Below the pieces are notes generated by a model. It worked only from the letters and a program-made list of their open reading frames with translations, made no database searches and was not told where the DNA came from. Below are positions 15,156 to 23,425 of a stretch of DNA of 32,069 nucleotides, piece by piece; the stretch's first letter is position 1, and every line of letters begins with the position of its first letter. Made by a program: the position numbers and the translations under genes. The DNA lies in contig NZ_QJJQ01000028.1 in the NCBI RefSeq assembly GCF_003201975.1, forward strand, positions 1 to 32,069, given 5' to 3'. Source of the DNA: Pseudogracilibacillus auburnensis (lineage in GTDB: Bacteria; Bacillota; Bacilli; Bacillales; Amphibacillaceae).

Positions 15156-15707
15156 ATGATCTATGTGGCGCTGCTTCGTGGAATAAATGTAGGTGGGAAA
15201 AATAAAATAGATATGAAAATGCTTAAACAAACGTTTGAGCGGGTAGGAATGACATCCGTTAAGACCTATATCAATTCAGGAAATATTATCTTTACATATG
15301 ACAGTCTATCAAAGTCCGAAATATCTCATCTGTTGGAAGAAGCTATCTGCAAAGATTTTGGATTGCAAATTAAAATACTCATTCGAAGTTTTGATGCCAT
15401 GAAAATAATAATAGATGCCCTTCCTGAGACTTGGAAAAATGATCAAAACATGAAAAGTGATGTACTGTTTTTATGGGATGATCTTGATTCTGAGACCGTT
15501 CTTAGCAAGCTGGTTATAAAACCTGGAATTGATACAGTTACATACGTTAATGGTGCAATTTTATGGTCCGTTGACAAGAAAAATGTGACCAAAAGTGGGA
15601 TAATCAAACTGGGTGGCACAAATTTATACAAAAAAATGACAGTACGAAATGTGAATACGACACGTAAAATTTATCAACTTATGCAGGATATTGTTTCAAC
15701 TAACTAA
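15156..15707 (+). CDS. DUF1697 family protein
   Basis: A 183-residue cytoplasmic protein with GAGGGAT before ATG 15156. The N-terminal signature of DUF1697 is unmistakable: YVALLRGINVGGKNKIDMKM, then LKQTFERVGMTSVKTYINSG and NIIFTYDSLSK. The conserved C-terminal part (LGGTNLYKKMTVRNVNTTRK) is also present, so the protein is complete. No biochemical role is established for the family. It stands alone between the ABC exporter and a terminator. Confidence 0.9.
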   Translation: MIYVALLRGINVGGKNKIDMKMLKQTFERVGMTSVKTYINSGNIIFTYDSLSKSEISHLLEEAICKDFGLQIKILIRSFDAMKIIIDALPETWKNDQNMKSDVLFLWDDLDSETVLSKLVIKPGIDTVTYVNGAILWSVDKKNVTKSGIIKLGGTNLYKKMTVRNVNTTRKIYQLMQDIVSTN

Positions 15708-15744
15708 CTTTATGCAAAATGATCTATTGCTTTTATCATTTTTT

Positions 15745-15779
15745 AAAGGGAAGACCGATTATTCCAGTCTTCCCTTTTT
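15745..15779 (+). terminator. Rho-independent terminator of the DUF1697 gene
   Basis: GGGAAGAC and GTCTTCCC form a perfect 8-bp stem around CGATTATTCCA, followed by five T. The preceding A-run suggests it may also work from the other side for the kinase gene. Confidence 0.85.
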
Positions 15780-15886
15780 GCTAATGAAGTGTTATTTCTA
15801 ACATAATGATTTTCTAGGAGCTCGTAAGTAAAATTAGCCAAACAAGAGCATTTATGATGCAAGACGAGTGGGATTCAGTAAATTTT

Positions 15887-17611
15887 TTATAATTGTATGA
15901 CTACTTCCGTCCCTTTACCCAATGCTGATTTCACATAAATTTCCCCACCGTGAAGTTCAACAATCGCGTAAGCAATACTCATTCCTAAACCTTCACCATC
16001 AGTACTTCCACTTGTACTTGTTCCTCTAAAATAACGATTAAATAAATTGTTCACGAATTGTTCATCCATTCCTTTTCCATTATCAGCTATGGACACTTTC
16101 GTTTTGCTATTTTTACAAGTGACCTGAACACAGATCGTCGTTTTGGGGGGATTATGTTTAATTGCATTTGAAAGTACATTATCTAATACGCGCACAAACC
16201 ATTTAGGATCAACCGCTGTTTCACAAGGTTGTGCTGGCGCTTTAAAGGAAAATGTGTATTCATTTAATGTCATATCGTTCTTATACTTTTCTACAACACC
16301 ACGTACAAAATTGCTAAGATCTACTACTTCTTTATTTAGCGTTACCACACTGTTTTTTAATTGAAAAATAAGGGAGAAATCATTGACCAAATCTACCATA
16401 TAATCCGTTTTATTTCGAATTACTTTACCTATTTGTTGTAATTCCTCTTTTGTATATTCATATTGATCACTTTCTAGCATATGACCATATCCCTGTATAC
16501 TAGTCAAAGGAGTTCTTAAATCGTGCGAAATCCCTGCCATCCATTCTTCACGAGTTTTATCTAATTGTTTTCTTTTCTGTTCTGTAAGCGCAAGTTGTCC
16601 TGACATAGCTGAAAAAGACTCGAAAACTTCTTTATATAATCGGTAACGAAATTTTACTTTGCCATTTTTCTTATAGATCTTTTTATGTTCCTTTCCTGAT
16701 AGTACATCCTCATATTGCCTTTTCTCTACTATTTTTAACCAATTTATGAGTAAAAGCAATGGTGTACCATAGCGATAGCCACTCCAAATGGAAAGGATGA
16801 TAGCGATAATTAAGCTAATGATCGGTGTAATGAATAAAAGATACATATCTGTATTCGAATTAAAAACAATTTTAGTATCTTTAAACGTTTTGTTCTTTTC
16901 ATAAAGAATCCAAGAACTATTTTTATTTTGATCGTTAACGACATATGTCTTTGTTTCATAATTACCTGGTTCATACATACTACCGATTACTTCCAATTGT
17001 TTTTTAGGCTCAGTAATTTTTTCGCCTATAGTATAAAGCAATTTTCCATTTTTGTATATCTCAAGCATTCCTCCTTGTTTTTTTACTTCCTTTTCAAGTG
17101 TTGCCATATCTGTTTCGTCTATCGATCCTTCGTCAGCGTATGAATCATACCAATCCTGTAGCAGCGTTTCTTGTTCAGTTAAGTACCCAAATAAATAGTA
17201 GTATGGCTGTTGTTGCCATGATTCAAAATATGTCTCGACTGTATAAGTGTCAAGTTTATTTGTTTCTTCAATATAAAGCAGATCGTTTATTGTGTACTCT
17301 TTTTGTAAACGATCTGGTGTATTTATTTCATAGATGACTTTACCATTTTCATTGACCAGTTGCATCCATATACCATGACCTTTTAAAATATCTTCCCATT
17401 TTTCCTTAATCACCACTGTTTCATCATCGTAAACAAACGAAAATAACGGGAGAGTCTCGACAATCGCCTTTTGGGGATTTGAATCCAACTCGTCTTTCGT
17501 TACAAAATGAAGGATAACAAATATCAATAAGACAAAAATAGATAATGTAGCAACAAATGTCATTATAAATTGTAGTAAAAAGTGTACTGTTAATCTTCGT
17601 TTTATTCTCAT
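15887..17611 (-). CDS. Sensor histidine kinase (two-component system, OmpR-type partner)
   Basis: A 574-residue kinase. Membrane segments at about 14-36 and 257-278 flank an extracytoplasmic sensor of about 220 residues. The cytoplasmic part has a HisKA dimerisation box GISHDLRTPLTSIQGYGHML with phosphoaccepting His363, and a HATPase domain with N box VLDNVLSNAIKHNPP, G1 IADNGKGMDEQF and G2 DGEGLGMSIAYAI. Its ATG overlaps the response regulator stop by four bases (ATGA). Length and layout recall Bacillus YvrG, paired with the 237-residue YvrH, but I do not assign orthology. The signal is unknown; the divergent DUF418 gene is the obvious target. Confidence 0.93.
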   Translation of the reverse strand: MRIKRRLTVHFLLQFIMTFVATLSIFVLLIFVILHFVTKDELDSNPQKAIVETLPLFSFVYDDETVVIKEKWEDILKGHGIWMQLVNENGKVIYEINTPDRLQKEYTINDLLYIEETNKLDTYTVETYFESWQQQPYYYLFGYLTEQETLLQDWYDSYADEGSIDETDMATLEKEVKKQGGMLEIYKNGKLLYTIGEKITEPKKQLEVIGSMYEPGNYETKTYVVNDQNKNSSWILYEKNKTFKDTKIVFNSNTDMYLLFITPIISLIIAIILSIWSGYRYGTPLLLLINWLKIVEKRQYEDVLSGKEHKKIYKKNGKVKFRYRLYKEVFESFSAMSGQLALTEQKRKQLDKTREEWMAGISHDLRTPLTSIQGYGHMLESDQYEYTKEELQQIGKVIRNKTDYMVDLVNDFSLIFQLKNSVVTLNKEVVDLSNFVRGVVEKYKNDMTLNEYTFSFKAPAQPCETAVDPKWFVRVLDNVLSNAIKHNPPKTTICVQVTCKNSKTKVSIADNGKGMDEQFVNNLFNRYFRGTSTSGSTDGEGLGMSIAYAIVELHGGEIYVKSALGKGTEVVIQL

Positions 17612-18321
17612 CGAACGTTTTCCTTTACTAATTTATACCCGAGCCCACGAACAGTAATAAGATGGACAGGTTTACTTGGGTTCGGTTCGATTCGTTCCCG
17701 GATTCTTCTAATATGTACCATGACGGTATTATCATCTACAATATGATCATATCCCCATACAGCCATAAATAATTGTTCTTTTGAAAGGACACGGTTTACA
17801 TTTTTACAAAAATAAACGAGTAACAAAAATACTTGGGCTGGGCAAGAGACTACCTTTCCACGAACTGTTAACTCTCCTGCATCCTCGTCAACAGTGAAAT
17901 GTTGAAAATGATGGATTTTTTTATTTATTGTCCTTGATTGGGAGTGATTTGTTTTCTGGCGCCTAAAATAAGCTTTTATTCTAGCGACGATTTCCAAAGG
18001 ATTAAAAGGTTTGGTAACATAATCATCTCCCCCTTTTTCGAACCCTGTTAATATATCAAAATCTGAAACTCGTGCTGTTAAAAACAAAATATGAGCATCT
18101 GTATACTCACGAATTTTAGTACATAATTCAAACCCATTTGTATCAGGAAGCATCACGTCTAATACAATAAATTCCGGTGAGTATTTTTTTATTATCGATA
18201 CAGCTGCCTCTCCATTAGTCGCTGTATAAATATTTGAAAATTTTTCTTTCCTTAATACCATCTCAAGCATTTGTAAAATTGCTTGTTCATCATCAACGAG
18301 TAATATTTTAACATCTTTCAT
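17608..18321 (-). CDS. OmpR/PhoB-family response regulator
   Basis: A 237-residue regulator. ATG 18321 is preferred because AGGTG lies six bases upstream; the frame extends to 18330. The receiver domain has the acidic pair Asp10-Asp11, phosphoacceptor Asp55 (FIVLDVMLPDTNGFELC) and switch Lys in DYVTKPFNPLEIVARIKAYF. The C-terminal winged helix ends with DDNTVMVHIRRIRERIEPNP and ITVRGLGYKLVKE. It is translationally coupled to the following kinase. A 52-bp palindrome with OmpR-like tandem repeats lies 32 bases before its start and is likely its own binding site. Confidence 0.94.
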   Translation of the reverse strand: MKDVKILLVDDEQAILQMLEMVLRKEKFSNIYTATNGEAAVSIIKKYSPEFIVLDVMLPDTNGFELCTKIREYTDAHILFLTARVSDFDILTGFEKGGDDYVTKPFNPLEIVARIKAYFRRQKTNHSQSRTINKKIHHFQHFTVDEDAGELTVRGKVVSCPAQVFLLLVYFCKNVNRVLSKEQLFMAVWGYDHIVDDNTVMVHIRRIRERIEPNPSKPVHLITVRGLGYKLVKENVR

Positions 18322-18352
18322 GTTCATCACCTAAATGTATACTAGCACAGAA

Positions 18353-18404
18353 AGCTTAACAGAACCTTAATTTATTTCCACGAAAATTAAGGTACATGTA
18401 AGCT
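18353..18404. promoter_or_regulatory. 52-bp palindromic operator between the response regulator and DUF418 genes
   Basis: Two 21-base arms (18353-18373 and 18384-18404) match inversely at 17 of 21 positions around a 10-base spacer. Each arm holds a tandem pair with an 11-base period: CTTAAC-N5-CTTAAT on the plus strand and CTTACA-N5-CTTAAT on the minus strand. Tandem hexamers one helical turn apart are typical of OmpR-family sites. The inner ACCTTAATTT/AAATTAAGGT repeat is perfect. Confidence 0.65.
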
Positions 18405-18473
18405 AGTCGTTTATGTGCATTAATGATGAAGTTATATGATGTAACTAGATTCTACATAAGGGAGAAAATGCAG

Positions 18474-19649
18474 ATGAACAGAAACTTAAATCGAATAAAT
18501 GCAATTGACGGAATTAGGGGCTTTAGTTTATTCGGAATACTATTAGCAAACTTATTAATTTTTCAATATGGATTATGGGGAAAAGATGAAATACATCTTT
18601 TTCAATTATCCACAATCGATCATTGGTTTTATGCATTTACTAAAATTGCTGTTGAAGGAAGCTTTATGCCAATTTTCACCTTTTTATTTGGTTATTCGAT
18701 GATTTTAATGCGAAATAGTCTGGAACAAAAAAATGCAAAAATAAAATGGCACTTTTTCAGACGCTCTTTACTATTGATTACTTTTGGATTATTACATGGT
18801 ACTTTTTTATGGGATGGGGATATTTTACTTTTATATGGGATCATGGGACTCTTCCTATTATTTTTTCTTAATCGTAAAGCAAAAACAATACTCATTTGGG
18901 CGGTAAGTTTGTTTGTAATCTTTGGGGTACTTCATTTTATTCCACTTGAAGATGACGACATAATAGAAAGGGCTCAAATCAAAACATATGTTGAAAGAAC
19001 AACAGACATTTACAGTTCTGGCACATACTCAGAAATAAAAGAACATCGTAATAATGGGGAGGATCCATTTGATAAACTGGAAGAAAGTAAGCTTGCTTTT
19101 ATCCTGCTATTATCTCCAATAGTGATAGCTCCAATGTTTTTATTTGGCATGTATGCAGCAAAGAGAGAATTGTTTTTTCATCCGAAACGAGAAAAAAAGT
19201 TGTATTTGATCCTAGGAATGGTTTGTGGTGTGTTAGGTTTATCGATGAAAATATACGGTTTCACTTTTCATCATGAAGGGATAGAATTAACAGGCGGTCC
19301 AATTCTCTCTTTTGGTTATATTTTCATGTTAGCAATGATGTATAGTTCTTTAGCAAAATCGCGTTTGCTTCGAGCCTTTGAAAATGTTGGTAAATTATCT
19401 CTCACAAATTATATTTTGCAATCAGTCATCTGTACGACCATTTTTTACGGATATGGGTATGGATTATTCGGTAAAATAGGTGTATTTTTAGGAACGGTAC
19501 TCGGCATCGTTATTTTCTGTATTCAAATTACTTTTAGTTCCCTTTACACCGAACGTTTCCGTTATGGACCTTTAGAGAAAGTCATGCGTTTTGGCACTTA
19601 TTTGTCTTTTCGTAAAGCTTCTAACCATGATGAAAGAAAGGTTGCTTAA
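18474..19649 (+). CDS. DUF418 family membrane protein
   Basis: A 391-residue protein. ATG 18474 is preferred because AAGGGAG is nine bases upstream; in-frame ATGs at 18423 and 18468 are poorly spaced. The N-terminus INAIDGIRGFSLFGILLANL, the LFGYSMILMRN segment, RRSLLLITFGLLHGTFLWDG and the C-terminal DUF418 domain (ENVGKLSLTNYILQSVICTT, then FRYGPLEKVMRF) are typical. About nine to ten membrane segments are predicted. The family is acyltransferase-like in topology, but no reaction is established. It is divergent from a two-component system across a shared operator, so it is probably induced by it. Confidence 0.9.
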   Translation: MNRNLNRINAIDGIRGFSLFGILLANLLIFQYGLWGKDEIHLFQLSTIDHWFYAFTKIAVEGSFMPIFTFLFGYSMILMRNSLEQKNAKIKWHFFRRSLLLITFGLLHGTFLWDGDILLLYGIMGLFLLFFLNRKAKTILIWAVSLFVIFGVLHFIPLEDDDIIERAQIKTYVERTTDIYSSGTYSEIKEHRNNGEDPFDKLEESKLAFILLLSPIVIAPMFLFGMYAAKRELFFHPKREKKLYLILGMVCGVLGLSMKIYGFTFHHEGIELTGGPILSFGYIFMLAMMYSSLAKSRLLRAFENVGKLSLTNYILQSVICTTIFYGYGYGLFGKIGVFLGTVLGIVIFCIQITFSSLYTERFRYGPLEKVMRFGTYLSFRKASNHDERKVA

Positions 19650-19659
19650 AAAAGTAAAA

Positions 19660-19688
19660 AGATCCTCGCCCCGGATTGGCGAGGATCT
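19660..19688. terminator. Strong hairpin after the DUF418 gene, T-run only on the minus strand
   Basis: AGATCCTCGCC and GGCGAGGATCT form a perfect 11-bp GC-rich stem. On the plus strand it is preceded by an A-run but followed by CTATAAG with no T-run. Read on the minus strand it is followed by a T-rich stretch, as in an intrinsic terminator. It may end DUF418 transcription imperfectly. Confidence 0.65.
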
Positions 19689-19733
19689 CTATAAGATGAA
19701 ATCTACCATAATATCCAATCATCACTCTAAAAA

Positions 19734-20713
19734 AATGTTGAAAAACCCGTAACGATCCGCGTTAATAAAAACATGGAGCAGAAATATATAGAATCTGACG
19801 ATGGATTAATCACTATGATGGAAAAAAAGATCAAAGATTTAAACAAATTTGAATTTCCAGTGGAAGGAGTATAATGTTCACGAAATATTAGAAGCAGGTG
19901 ATCCTGCAGAATCTGAAATAGTCTTAGCATCATATTCCATCATTAACGGTGAGATGGTTAATCCTCAACTTGAAGAATTAAACCAATCACTATTAACAAA
20001 ACGCCTTGATGGAAATACTGACGATGTACATGAATTTATCAACTTTCATAAGGGAACAGATATACATAAGTCTATGTGGGAAACATACTTTAAGCTTATC
20101 CCGGAGAGTATCGTGAAAAAATAAAAAGGTTTCGAAGTTTTCTCAGATGGCTATGACGGTACTTTGGTATTTGTTACTCCAATGGATAATGATCCATAAA
20201 AATGGATGTAAAGTCTTGACGTTCTAGACTCCCGTTTAAATAATCACGAAACTAGCCATGTATTTACATTAGATGAGACTCAAATTAATTATGACCTTCA
20301 TTATTTGAATGCTTATGCTAATGGGAAAGACATTTCTAAGTATCAAGACAACTGTGATACTTTATTTATAGAAGAGGGATGTTTAAAGGAAGACCCCTAA
20401 TAATTCAATTCTATCATCTGTTTTGGAAAGAGAATTATACTAAATGGAAAGATAGTCAAGATGATGAAGTGGCAAAAAGAAAATTTTATACACAAAATAA
20501 AGATCAATTTATAAGTGAATATGCAAGTTCACACATTGCAGAGGATATTGCAGAATCTTTTACAGAATTTGTATTAAAACATTCTAATAAAGTAAGAGGG
20601 ACAAGATATGAAGCACAAAAAGATGGCATTTTTTTATCAACTATCCAGAGTTTATAAAACTACGGGTCGATATATTAATTAATTTACACGGTATTTCAGA
20701 TCATGATGAATAA
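19734..20713 (+). pseudogene. Decayed HExxH zinc metallopeptidase-like gene
   Basis: Protein-like sequence runs through four reading-frame changes and three in-frame stops. Pieces in order: EKPVTIRVNKNMEQKYIESD; YNVHEILEAGDPAESEIVLA; GFEVFSDGYDGTLVFVTPMD; the HExxH motif in NNHETSHVFTLDETQI (20245-20259); LIIQFYHLFWKENYTKWKDS; then EYASSHIAEDIAESFTEFVL; KHKKMAFFYQ; YPEFIKLRVDILINLHGISD, ending at TAA 20711. In-frame TAA codons lie at 20122, 20197 and 20209. Frameshifts lie near 19865, 20395, 20606 and 20641. The HExxH plus downstream AED(I/F)AE(S/T)F segment recalls putative zinc-metallopeptidase lipoproteins of Bacillaceae. Signal peptide and N-terminus are missing. It is not functional. Confidence 0.7.
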
Positions 20714-21115
20714 AATACATTATGTAGCAGACTAACTAGTCCGGATATTCGATATTACTTCTCAAATGCTGGGCGTTTTTAGCTAAACATTTTCGCTAGA
20801 TTACTATCATTACAAATTTGAAAATGAAATCTTATTACAAATAGGGTTTATAGTATGCTAAAAGCACCATTTTGATCAAATTTTTTCACCATGAACTCGA
20901 GTTAGGACTTATTTGTACCCAAAGAATGCCGATTGCCCTTTTCTTGGGCAACGATTAGCGTTTTTCTTTTGATCAAAAATGTTATTTTGCCAAAATTTGG
21001 GTTAATCGATTCGTAAGAAAAGGTTAGCAGAATTACTAACCTTTTCTGTTAGAAGCTAATTTTCAAAAGAGGAGACTTTTTTACACAAAGATACTTCCCA
21101 CAAAATATATTAAAG
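20714..21115. other. Intergenic region between the metallopeptidase remnant and the response regulator
   Basis: About 400 bases with no credible gene. It contains a small hairpin TTGCCC/GGGCAA (20933-20951) and the stronger hairpin at 21016-21047, listed separately. TTTTGATCAAA occurs twice (near 20872 and 20968), a short imperfect duplication without obvious meaning. Confidence 0.45.
21016..21047. terminator. Bidirectional-type terminator hairpin at the end of the sulfatase cluster
   Basis: AGAAAAGGTTAG and CTAACCTTTTCT form a perfect 12-bp stem with an 8-base loop. A-rich and T-rich arms give short U-runs on both strands. It is about 70 bases after the response regulator stop and is the best candidate end for the minus-strand operon. 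Confidence 0.65.
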
Positions 21116-21781
21116 TTAAAATAAATGGGATATATTTAACTCTTTAATTTTATTAACGATTGCTTTTGTACGCTTTTCACCGAACTTTTTTAATAGACCG
21201 CTTATCTGTGTTTTGACTGTTACCAATTCAACACACCTTTCCTCAGCAATTTCCTTTACCTTATAATCCAGTAACAATAGACGAATAATTTCTCGTTCTG
21301 TTTTTGTTAGATCTGATACATTGTGAATAAAAAATAATAAGCTTTTTTCTGACTGCTGTAATCGTTTATATTCTTGCATAATGATTTCCCTTACTCTGCT
21401 TTCCATTAAAGGTTTACCTGAATAAGCACTTCTAATATGTAACAAGATGTCTTCTTCAGGGACACCTTTAATAATATAATCGATTGCACCAGTTGCCATT
21501 GCTGTTAAGATAATTTCTTTCGTACCATGAGCTGTTAAATAAATAATTTTGGCATCCTTTTTATATTCTCGTATTTCTCTTGTTGCATCAATTCCGCTTG
21601 TCATATGCTCCATTTCTATATCCATTAAAATTATATCAAAAGAGGTGTGCCATGCCAGCTCCACAATGGATCTGCCATCACTTGCTACACCAACTACTTT
21701 CATATCCGCTTGACTATTGATCGTTTCTTCAAGGTCTTCCAAAAGTAATGAAAAGTCTTCCGCAATCAACACTTTAATCAT
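21116..21781 (-). CDS. LuxR/NarL-type response regulator of the sulfatase cluster
   Basis: A 221-residue regulator. The receiver domain has Glu8-Asp9, phosphoacceptor Asp54 (FDIILMDIEMEHMTSGIDA), Thr in IIYLTAHGTKE and Lys in DYIIKGVPEED. The C-terminal domain has the LuxR-type HTH layout, LTKTEREIIRLLLLDYKVKE, IAEERCVELVTVKTQISGLL, KKFGEKRTKAIVNKIKEL, though the fingerprint is somewhat divergent. It follows the kinase gene by 21 bases. Its position at the end of the sulfatase-FGE-ABC cluster suggests that it activates that cluster, with the inverted repeat at 28586-28606 as a possible site (inference). Confidence 0.9.
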   Translation of the reverse strand: MIKVLIAEDFSLLLEDLEETINSQADMKVVGVASDGRSIVELAWHTSFDIILMDIEMEHMTSGIDATREIREYKKDAKIIYLTAHGTKEIILTAMATGAIDYIIKGVPEEDILLHIRSAYSGKPLMESRVREIIMQEYKRLQQSEKSLLFFIHNVSDLTKTEREIIRLLLLDYKVKEIAEERCVELVTVKTQISGLLKKFGEKRTKAIVNKIKELNISHLF

Positions 21782-21802
21782 CCGCTTTTTCCCTTTCTGA
21801 AT

Positions 21803-23299
21803 TTATTTAAATTTCGGAAGCAATAAATAAAAGGTACTTCCTTCGCCCTTCTTGCTTTCAAACTTTAAACTTCCAAAATGTTCATTGGCAATACTGCGAA
21901 TATAATATAAGCCCATCCCCCAATTATAGTTAGAGTTTTTATTAGAATAGAATGGTTCGCAAATCTGTCTCATTTCTTCTTTCGTCATTCCTACGCCACT
22001 ATCTGTTACCTCAATCACATGGTATAACCTAACGCTATATACATGAAGCTTAATAGTGCCTTTTTCACTTGTACTATCAGCTATGGCATCATATGCATTC
22101 ACTAACAAATTATAAATTGCTTCGCTTAAATGTTCTTTATCAGCTAGAAGCGTTGGTGAACTAGATAGTTGAATCTGCAAATGGATTGATGAATTACTAT
22201 ATTTATGATGATAGTAAGATAATGCCTCGTCAATCACTGTTTTCAATTGAACAGGTACTAGATGAACTTGATTTGTCTTAACAGCGTTATACAAGCTTTC
22301 GATTCGTAATAAAATATTTTCATTTTGTGCAGCTAACTGATCTGTAAAATGTTTCAATTGTTCTTTATCTAAGCTTTCATTAGCAAAAATTCGTTCCATT
22401 CTTTTGTAAATAACCCTGTTAGTAAGTAACTGATTTTTAATTCCGTGAACAAATACAGAGGCTCCCATTGTTACAGCCTTAGATTGACGCTGAATAATTT
22501 CTCCCTCTTTACTCGACTCAAACAAATCCTTCGTATACCTTAACAGACTTGCAAAACCGACAATCGCACAAATAATATTTAATAGGACAATAAACGTATA
22601 CGTAGGAACTGATAATACAGACTTCAAATAATAAATCCCATTTCTCCATATAAATCCCGAAGAATAAAATTGATATACTTGCGCAGGGTCCTGCTCAAAA
22701 TATAATAAGTACAATAATGTCAATGAAAAAATAAACGTTATAATTAAAATGAATTGCCGTCTAAAGAATTGCATATTGATTGAATAAGCTTCATATAAAA
22801 ATAAAAATATGGACACTGCTATATAAATAACAATCCAAGTAAAAGAGAAATATACAATACTAGATTGAAACAATAAATTATTTTTCGTAATTGTCCGAAA
22901 AATATCAGGATAATATAATAGTAAAGAGATGATTGGTGGAATAAAAATCACTCTCTTCAACCAATAATTTCTTCTTATCCAAACAATCATCGAATAATGA
23001 ATGGCTAATAATAATAGAAAAAGCGGAAAAAGATACCTGCCTATTGCTACAAGGTATCCTAGATGATCTAGCGTAATTAAAAAATATTGGATTGATGTTT
23101 TAATATCTAAATTAAAATAGAAAAAATTCTGAACCTCTCTGCTAATCCCCCCCTTTTTGGCAATATAAACTAATATTCCTGTTAACATTAATGCAAGACT
23201 GATGCACATTGCAAATAAATAAAAAGTCTCTTTATTCCGTTTTACAATTAAAACCATAATGGAAGCAATTAATAAAAATATTAAAAAAACGATGAACAT
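21803..23299 (-). CDS. Polytopic sensor histidine kinase of the sulfatase cluster
   Basis: A 498-residue kinase. About eight membrane segments fill residues 2-253 (for example 2-19, 27-47, 93-109, 147-168, 182-201, 232-253) with no large extracytoplasmic domain, so sensing is probably within the membrane or through a partner protein. The phosphoacceptor region is atypical: SVFVHGIKNQLLTNRVIYKR, with His285 in an HxxKN setting. The HATPase domain is intact: LSEAIYNLLVNAYDAI (N box), DSGVGM (433-438) and GMGLYYIRSI (461-470). The gene is between the substrate-binding lipoprotein and the response regulator. The binding protein could present ligand to the kinase (inference). There is no PAS or HAMP domain. 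Confidence 0.9.
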   Translation of the reverse strand: MFIVFLIFLLIASIMVLIVKRNKETFYLFAMCISLALMLTGILVYIAKKGGISREVQNFFYFNLDIKTSIQYFLITLDHLGYLVAIGRYLFPLFLLLLAIHYSMIVWIRRNYWLKRVIFIPPIISLLLYYPDIFRTITKNNLLFQSSIVYFSFTWIVIYIAVSIFLFLYEAYSINMQFFRRQFILIITFIFSLTLLYLLYFEQDPAQVYQFYSSGFIWRNGIYYLKSVLSVPTYTFIVLLNIICAIVGFASLLRYTKDLFESSKEGEIIQRQSKAVTMGASVFVHGIKNQLLTNRVIYKRMERIFANESLDKEQLKHFTDQLAAQNENILLRIESLYNAVKTNQVHLVPVQLKTVIDEALSYYHHKYSNSSIHLQIQLSSSPTLLADKEHLSEAIYNLLVNAYDAIADSTSEKGTIKLHVYSVRLYHVIEVTDSGVGMTKEEMRQICEPFYSNKNSNYNWGMGLYYIRSIANEHFGSLKFESKKGEGSTFYLLLPKFK

Positions 23300-23341
23300 G
23301 TGTATTCACCTTCTGATTCCTTCTGTTTTCATTAAGCCGTA

Positions 23342-23370
23342 AATGGACTCTCAAAATTCGAAAGTCCATT
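23342..23370 (-). other. Hairpin between the binding-protein and kinase genes
   Basis: AATGGACT and AGTCCATT form a perfect 8-bp stem around a 13-base loop in the 126-base gap. No T-run follows on the minus strand. Such hairpins often protect the upstream message and lower expression of downstream genes, which would suit an abundant binding protein followed by scarce regulators. Confidence 0.45.
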
Positions 23371-23425
23371 CTAAATTTAATTATATAGATGTGTACAATT
23401 ACTTATCCATTATTTTGCCTTGTGT

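Noticed and set aside
15443-15631. Minus-strand open frame inside the DUF1697 gene
   Set aside because: It is a shadow frame; the plus-strand DUF1697 signature is clear.
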